Shown piece after piece: positions 61,167 to 64,000 of a stretch of DNA of 64,000 bases. Position 1 is the first letter of the stretch. Every line of letters begins with the position of its first letter. The notes below the pieces were generated by a model. The model was not told the origin of the DNA. It made no database searches and saw nothing but the letters and a program-made list of their open reading frames with translations. The stretch lies in the NCBI RefSeq assembly GCF_043575855.1, contig NZ_CP144375.1, positions 7,564,001-7,628,000 of the forward strand, given 5' to 3'. The DNA is from Kutzneria buriramensis. GTDB lineage: Bacteria > Actinomycetota > Actinomycetes > Mycobacteriales > Pseudonocardiaceae. The position numbers and the translations under genes are program-made.

Positions 61167-61538
61167 TCAGGGCCAGCCGTTGCCGTGCGAGGTCGGCGTC
61201 GGCCGGGCGGCCAGCTTCACGCAGGCTGGCTTCGCCTGTGCCTGCAACCAGTCCGGCGGCAGCGCGCCGCTGGACTGCTGCTTTCTGGCGTCGTCGATCA
61301 GCTTCTGCAACGCCTCGTACTGGTCGCCGTCCAGCCCCATCTCCTGGTAGTCCAGGCCGGTGTCCTTGGCGTTGGCGAGAATGTCCTTGGCCCAGTAGAC
61401 GAGTTGCGTCACGCAGGTGGCCACCGGGTCCACTGTGGACGTCGTGGTGGTCGCCGGCGTCGGGGGAGCCTGGCCGCCACAGCTCGTCGCGGCGAGCGCC
61501 GATAGCGCGATCGCAACGACGAGCCGGCGTCTGGCCAT
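61167..61538 (-). CDS. small lipoprotein of unknown function
   Basis: A 123-aa protein with a lipobox (ALAATSCGG, Cys ~20) and a Thr/Pro-rich linker. The mature part contains two cysteines (ATCVTQLVYWAKDI and KPACVKL) that could pair, and a helical middle (DGDQYEALQKLIDDARKQQS). No family recognised. The ATG at 61538 lies 10 nt after the preceding gene, so the two are probably cotranscribed. Confidence 0.7.
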   Translation of the reverse strand: MARRRLVVAIALSALAATSCGGQAPPTPATTTTSTVDPVATCVTQLVYWAKDILANAKDTGLDYQEMGLDGDQYEALQKLIDDARKQQSSGALPPDWLQAQAKPACVKLAARPTPTSHGNGWP

Positions 61539-61548
61539 GTTGTGCAGC

Positions 61549-61941
61549 CTAGAACGAATCCCCGCCGGAGAACTGCTCCTCCAGCGTGTCCACGGTGCCG
61601 GCCAGCAGGGTCAGCGGGTCGACGAACTCGTTGATGTCGAGGTTCTCCAGCGGCAGCGCGTGCCGCAGCACCACGTGCTCGCCCATGATCGCGACGCCGC
61701 CGACGACCGTGGTGTGCCCGACCTCCTTGAGCAGTGCCGGCAGGTTGACCTTGGCCGCCAGCCCGCACGGGGAGGCGATCTGCACCCAGTCCTCCTTGCC
61801 GTCCAGCACCTCGTGGCTGAGCCAGATCACCTGGCTGCGCTCGTCCTCGAACTCGACGTAGATGCTGATCTCGTCCGGCGTCTGGTCGACCACCTGGTAC
61901 TCGCTGCGCACGAAGGCGACCAGATCGGCCCACTTGGCCAT
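61549..61941 (-). CDS. conserved hypothetical protein, YbjN/CesT-like fold
   Basis: A 130-aa acidic soluble protein: MAKWADLVAFVRSEYQVVDQ, ISIYVEFEDERSQVIWLSHE, WVQIASPCGLAAKVNLPALL, VVGGVAIMGEHVVLRHALPL, NLDINEFVDPLTLLAGTVDT. The pattern of strands followed by a central helix and EFV.PL..L resembles the YbjN or secretion-chaperone (CesT-like) superfamily common in actinomycetes. Function unknown. ATG 61941 follows AAAAGGA. Confidence 0.65.
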   Translation of the reverse strand: MAKWADLVAFVRSEYQVVDQTPDEISIYVEFEDERSQVIWLSHEVLDGKEDWVQIASPCGLAAKVNLPALLKEVGHTTVVGGVAIMGEHVVLRHALPLENLDINEFVDPLTLLAGTVDTLEEQFSGGDSF

Positions 61942-62023
61942 GACACGTCCTTTTCCGCCGGCTGAACAAGATCACTCGACCATAAGGCCTCGCCGTGTCC
62001 GGCGGATAGACCCTCGAGGGTGG

Positions 62024-63091
62024 TCACACCAGCCGAAGGTGCGCGGCGGGCCCACCCGGCAGCCGTAGGCCGCCGGGGCGGCCGGGCAGCGCCGTCACCA
62101 CCAGCCCGAACACGATGTTGTTCAACTCGCGGGTGCTCAGCCGCAGGTCGGCCGCCAGCTCGTGCGGGGTGACGCCCTGCTCGCGCAGCGCCCGGAACAC
62201 CTTGGCCAGCAGCTGCGAGGACTCCCGGGCCTGGTCGCTGTCGGCGTCCAGGCGCGCCAGTTCCGCGCACAGCGACCGGTAGACGTCGTCGCCGACCTGC
62301 CGCAGCTCGCGCAGCCGCCGGGTCAGCGCCAGCGGCGACACCCGCCAGCGCGGGCAGGCCCGCAGCACCTGGTCCTTGGACGGGTCGTCGGGGACGTAGG
62401 TCAGCACGTCGACGTCCGGCATCAACATGGCGCTGGCAAAGGTATCCGCCTCCGCCTCGACGTCCACGTGCTGGAGCGGCCGGCCGCCGCCGTGCAGGAC
62501 GAGGTGGCCGAGTTCGTGGGCGGCGTCGAAGCGGCCGTGCTCGGCGGACTTGGCGGTGTTGAGGAAGACGAACGGCGTGCCCTCGTGCCAGAACGAGAAC
62601 GCGTCCACGTCGGTGTGGTCGACGCCGAGCGAGAACACCCGAACCCCGTGTGCCTCCAACAGATGCACGAGATTCGGGGCCGGCCGGCTGCCCAGCTGCC
62701 ACTGCTCGCGCACGGCGTCGGCGGCCGCGGACGGGGCGGCGTCCATGATCGGCACGTCGACCGCGGGCAGCGTGAAACGCCGCTCCAGGAAGGCGTCGAA
62801 CTCGATGGCCAGCCGGCCGGCGGCCAGCGCGCCGGCCCGGCGGCGGGCCGGCAGCTTGGCCCGCGCCCGGAACGACACCACGTCCTCGGTCAGCTCGGCC
62901 GGCTCGGCGGCGGTGAAGAACTCGACCGGAAAGCCCAGCACGCGGGCGAGTTCGGCGAGATCGGCCGGCTCTCGCCGGCCGTTCTCGTAGTCCGACACCG
63001 AGCGCGGGCTCACGCCCAGCTCACGCGCGAGGGCCGCGGCGGTCAGCTGACGCCGCTGGCGGGCGAGCTTGAGTCGGGCGGGCGTGAACAT
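62024..63091 (-). CDS. XRE-family regulator with ImmA/IrrE metallopeptidase domain
   Basis: A 355-aa protein: N-terminal helix-turn-helix (ARLKLARQRRQLTAAALARE, GVSPRSVSDYENGRREPAD), a linker, then a zinc peptidase-like domain with FDAAHELGHLVLH (HExxH) and EAEADTFASAMLMP (the third-ligand Glu region). Proteins of this type sense stress or regulate phage-like elements by cleaving repressors, but many are standalone regulators. A C-terminal ~90-residue helical extension (ELRQVGDDVYRSLCAELARL onward) is not part of either domain. ATG 63091 is preferred because GGAAG sits too close to ATG 63100. Confidence 0.85.
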   Translation of the reverse strand: MFTPARLKLARQRRQLTAAALARELGVSPRSVSDYENGRREPADLAELARVLGFPVEFFTAAEPAELTEDVVSFRARAKLPARRRAGALAAGRLAIEFDAFLERRFTLPAVDVPIMDAAPSAAADAVREQWQLGSRPAPNLVHLLEAHGVRVFSLGVDHTDVDAFSFWHEGTPFVFLNTAKSAEHGRFDAAHELGHLVLHGGGRPLQHVDVEAEADTFASAMLMPDVDVLTYVPDDPSKDQVLRACPRWRVSPLALTRRLRELRQVGDDVYRSLCAELARLDADSDQARESSQLLAKVFRALREQGVTPHELAADLRLSTRELNNIVFGLVVTALPGRPGGLRLPGGPAAHLRLV

Positions 63092-63158
63092 CGAGATCAT
63101 TCTTCCGGGTGCTCACCCGGTTGACGCAACAGACATCGCCGAGTGGAGTGATCCGTTT

Positions 63159-64000
63159 TCAGCCGAGCCGACTCGCCAGCGCGCGTCCGAGGGCCGTACC
63201 CGACAGCCACGCCGTCTGGACCCGCGGTGGTCCCCAAGCGTCGCCGCAGACGCCCACATTGTCCTCGTCCAGGTGAAACAGCTCCTCGGACGGGCGACCC
63301 GGACTGGCCTGGAGCCACTGGTGCGCGTAGCCGGTCACCGGCCTCGCCGGCAGGCCGAGCACCGCCCCGACCGCGTCCTCCACCTCGGCGATCACCCGAT
63401 CGTGTGCGCCGAGACGGGCCGCCGTATAGGCCGGCGTCGTGTGCGCCACCAGCACCGGCGCCCGATCGCCGCGGCGATCGCCGTCGTCGCAGATCGTGGT
63501 GAGCACCTCGTGCCCGTTGACGAAGGCGCCGCGGAAGTCCGGCCAGGCCCGCTCCGGGTAGCGCAGCGTCACCGCGAACGAGGGCGCCCAGTCCTGGCCG
63601 TCGGCGGCCCGCCTCGCCGCTTGCAAACACGGGTCGAGCACGTCGAGCGCCTGGGGGCCGGGCATCGCCAGCACCACCGCGTCCACCGGCACGCCGTCCA
63701 CCATCGGGCCCGGCTCCACGGCCGTCACCGCGTGCTGGAGTTTGACCGTGAGGCCGTCCGCGAGGTGCTCGGCCAGGCTTCGCAGGCCACCGGGCGCCGC
63801 CCAGCGCATCGGCCCCGGCCTTGGCTCCTCGTGGCCGTTTTCGATGGCGACGAGCGTGTCCGTCCACTCCCGGGCCAGGCCGGCCGCCTGCCAGGTTCGG
63901 GCGACGGCGTCGAATTCCGGGTCGCTCACCGTGAAGTAGGCCGCGCCGATGTCGGCCGGGCGGCCGTCGTAGCGCCGCGTGGCCAGGCGGCCGCCGACCA
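63159..64000 (-). CDS. renalase-like FAD-dependent oxidoreductase, N-terminus beyond the window
   Basis: About 280 C-terminal codons are present; the frame is open to the last base. The visible start, GGRLATRRYDGRPADIGAAY followed by FTVSDPEF, is the FAD-binding stretch after the missing GxGxxG (G-R-x-A-T-R-R ... D-x-G-A-x-Y-F), as in renalase and its bacterial relatives that oxidise alpha-dihydroNAD(P)H isomers. Further: AAPGGLRSLAEHLADGL, VLAMPGPQALDVLDPCL and the C-terminal VGVCGDAWGPPRVQTAWLSG with TALGRAL. The internal GTG 63929 is not the true start. Confidence 0.8.
   Translation of the reverse strand, partial: VGGRLATRRYDGRPADIGAAYFTVSDPEFDAVARTWQAAGLAREWTDTLVAIENGHEEPRPGPMRWAAPGGLRSLAEHLADGLTVKLQHAVTAVEPGPMVDGVPVDAVVLAMPGPQALDVLDPCLQAARRAADGQDWAPSFAVTLRYPERAWPDFRGAFVNGHEVLTTICDDGDRRGDRAPVLVAHTTPAYTAARLGAHDRVIAEVEDAVGAVLGLPARPVTGYAHQWLQASPGRPSEELFHLDEDNVGVCGDAWGPPRVQTAWLSGTALGRALASRLG

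Overview
The window is very GC-rich actinobacterial DNA with GTG and TTG starts, weak or absent leaders and many perfect intergenic hairpins. The 41-58 kb part keeps the Mycobacterium tuberculosis Rv2703-Rv2682 order (sigA, ppgK, suhB, cei, DUF4193, DUF3093, dut, DUF3710, hydrolase, OB-fold, DUF3159, ceoC/ceoB, APC transporter, TrmA-like methylase, dxs). Together with the neighbouring DUF3039, DUF3099, DUF7455 and xylFGH-rok genes this suggests a filamentous actinomycete of the Pseudonocardiales (inference; no rRNA is present).

Region 1 (1-12 kb) is accessory. It holds the end of a secreted amidase-like protein and a giant secreted Rhs/YD-repeat polymorphic toxin of about 3,560 residues. The toxin carries three LamG modules, a His/Val/Ala-rich amphipathic stretch, a glycine-rich membrane-active stretch, a HINT self-cleavage domain with an unusual signal-peptide-like insertion, and a short nuclease-like C-terminal tip. 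A probable cognate immunity gene follows at once. The tip and immunity gene are visibly less GC-rich than the scaffold.

Region 2 (12-20.5 kb) holds an MHS-type transporter and an oxidative hexuronate catabolic locus: uronate dehydrogenase and 2-oxoglutarate semialdehyde dehydrogenase on one strand, 5-keto-4-deoxyglucarate dehydratase, glucarate dehydratase and an unknown 391-codon protein on the other, with an IclR regulator between. Together they would turn glucuronate or galacturonate into 2-oxoglutarate; only an aldarolactonase is missing. Both arms carry a TGTAAACGTTT box near the start codon.

Region 3 (20.5-35 kb) is mixed: a Uma2-like protein, small membrane proteins, two paralogous lipoproteins, a LnuB/LnuF-like nucleotidyltransferase, class I fumarase, sigB with a good ECF-type promoter, dtd with an N-methylase, a pseudouridine catabolic pair (psuG-psuK), DUF3099/DUF3039, YihY and a DEAD-type helicase. 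Region 4 (35-40.5 kb) is a xylFGH-like sugar ABC operon ending in a ROK regulator, the arrangement known from Streptomyces xylFGH-rok7B7. Region 5 (40.5-58 kb) is the conserved sigA-dxs chromosome core, here carrying an extra APH(6)-type kinase and a TIGR03086-type protein. Region 6 (58-64 kb) has a two-component system whose start codon lies in an inverted repeat, an aldo/keto reductase, a lipoprotein, a YbjN-like protein, an XRE/ImmA-IrrE regulator and a truncated renalase-like oxidoreductase.

Across the window, intergenic palindromes recur in families. The clearest is a roughly 152-bp element present in two nearly identical copies (25976-26127 and 44580-44732) plus an 86-bp copy lacking the central hairpin (20409-20494) that supplies the stop codon and last residues of a gene. 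No tRNA, rRNA, CRISPR array, insertion sequence or phage gene was seen.
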